From NCBI RefSeq assembly GCF_001649575.2, contig NC_051449.1:13720546-13784545 (forward strand): a stretch of 64,000 nucleotides of DNA. The letters run 5' to 3'. Under the pieces are notes generated by a model, which searched no databases, was not told the origin of the DNA, and saw only the letters and a list, made by a program, of their open reading frames with translations. Below, one piece after another: positions 63,490-64,000 of the stretch. Position 1 is the first letter of the stretch. Each line of letters opens with the position of its first letter. Both the position numbers and the translations under genes were made by a program. The DNA comes from Kryptolebias marmoratus. Lineage: Eukaryota; Chordata; Actinopteri; Cyprinodontiformes; Rivulidae.

Positions 63490-63800
63490 GCACAGATCAG
63501 TTTTACCATTGAGCAACACAAGAACATGAATGGGTTTTGCACTCTCACTGGCTCTCAGTTACAACTACAGCAAATTTGAGATCAACAGCTGTAAAATTGA
63601 CTGATGTTTAGACATTTTGGTGTTTTTAAGGTCAGTTGGCTGTGGCCGCCATATTGAATAAGGTTGAATCTGAACATTATTCAGTTGTACATGTCTATTC
63701 AATCATTATTTTCTGTGAGTTTCATTAAAATTTCTCCAGTTGTTCATGAGACATTTTGGTAAGAGATACATGAGCACACAACACATGAACAGAAACATTA
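63490..63800 (-). repeat. Interspersed repeat family R, copy 6
   Basis: On the plus strand it holds CAGCTGTAAAATTGACTGA, GGCCGCCATATTGAATAAGG, GTGAGTTTCATTAAAATTTC and AGTTGTTCATGAGACATTTT. These are the reverse complements of the family words TTTTAATGAAA, TCATGAACC and the CAAGATGGC block. Confidence 0.7.
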
Positions 63801-64000
63801 TTGCCCACTTTTGGCCTTTCGGCAATGGGCAAAAATGAGATTTAAATAAAAAAAATAAAAACGTAAGATTTCATTATGAAATTTCACTCCAAGGCTTAAA
63901 AGCCTTAAAAGTGGGGTTATAGATTCAGTAGGCACAGCAGCTTAGGTTTCAGGAGGGAAAATGTTCTGGTCATCTTTTGCTGGAGGGAGTGTGAGAAAAG

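Overview
The window is nuclear DNA from a ray-finned fish, most likely a percomorph teleost. It is AT-rich, has short GT-AG introns, and carries decayed Tc1/mariner elements and tRNA-derived SINEs of types I recognise as common in teleosts. Four protein-coding genes sit between about 12 and 30 kb, and each was reconstructed exon by exon with every splice phase agreeing.

Layout. 1-12 kb has no intact gene that I recognise. It holds a dispersed repeat at the left edge, a SINE, a broken one-exon fragment of an 11-beta-hydroxysteroid dehydrogenase-like gene (2396-2518), an unassigned spliced-looking 3' end (6490-6770), a (TA)n tract followed by a GCTAGCTAAAAG-type tandem-repeat element, and a Tc1 fossil. 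12.0-19.2 kb is fzr1 (Cdh1, APC/C activator) on the minus strand, complete in 13 coding exons and 496 aa. 19.5-22.2 kb is plekhj1 on the minus strand, complete in 6 exons and 158 aa. 23.4-26.1 kb is sf3a2 (U2 snRNP SF3a subunit 2) on the plus strand, complete in 7 coding exons and 296 aa. 26.3-29.6 kb is a jsrp1 (JP-45)-like gene on the minus strand, convergent with sf3a2, whose 5' end I could not resolve. 30-60 kb is a gene-poor tract with several copies of one interspersed repeat family, three SINE-like copies, a second fossil of the GCTAGC element and a second Tc1 fossil. At 59.9-61.4 kb a GA-rich leader exon and a small ATG-containing exon suggest the 5' end of a plus-strand gene that runs off the right edge.

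Gene relationships. plekhj1 and sf3a2 are divergent neighbours, as in mammals. In mammals AMH lies between SF3A2 and JSRP1; here only about 750 bp separates the two stop codons and no amh is present. fzr1 next to plekhj1 differs from the human arrangement. The products act separately: cell-cycle ubiquitylation (Fzr1), a PH-domain adaptor (Plekhj1), pre-mRNA splicing (Sf3a2) and sarcoplasmic-reticulum calcium release (Jsrp1). The most interesting items are an in-frame TGA in jsrp1 followed by 17 lysine-rich codons in the same frame, the missing amh, three CTCF-like sites around sf3a2, and the unassigned transcript ends at both edges.
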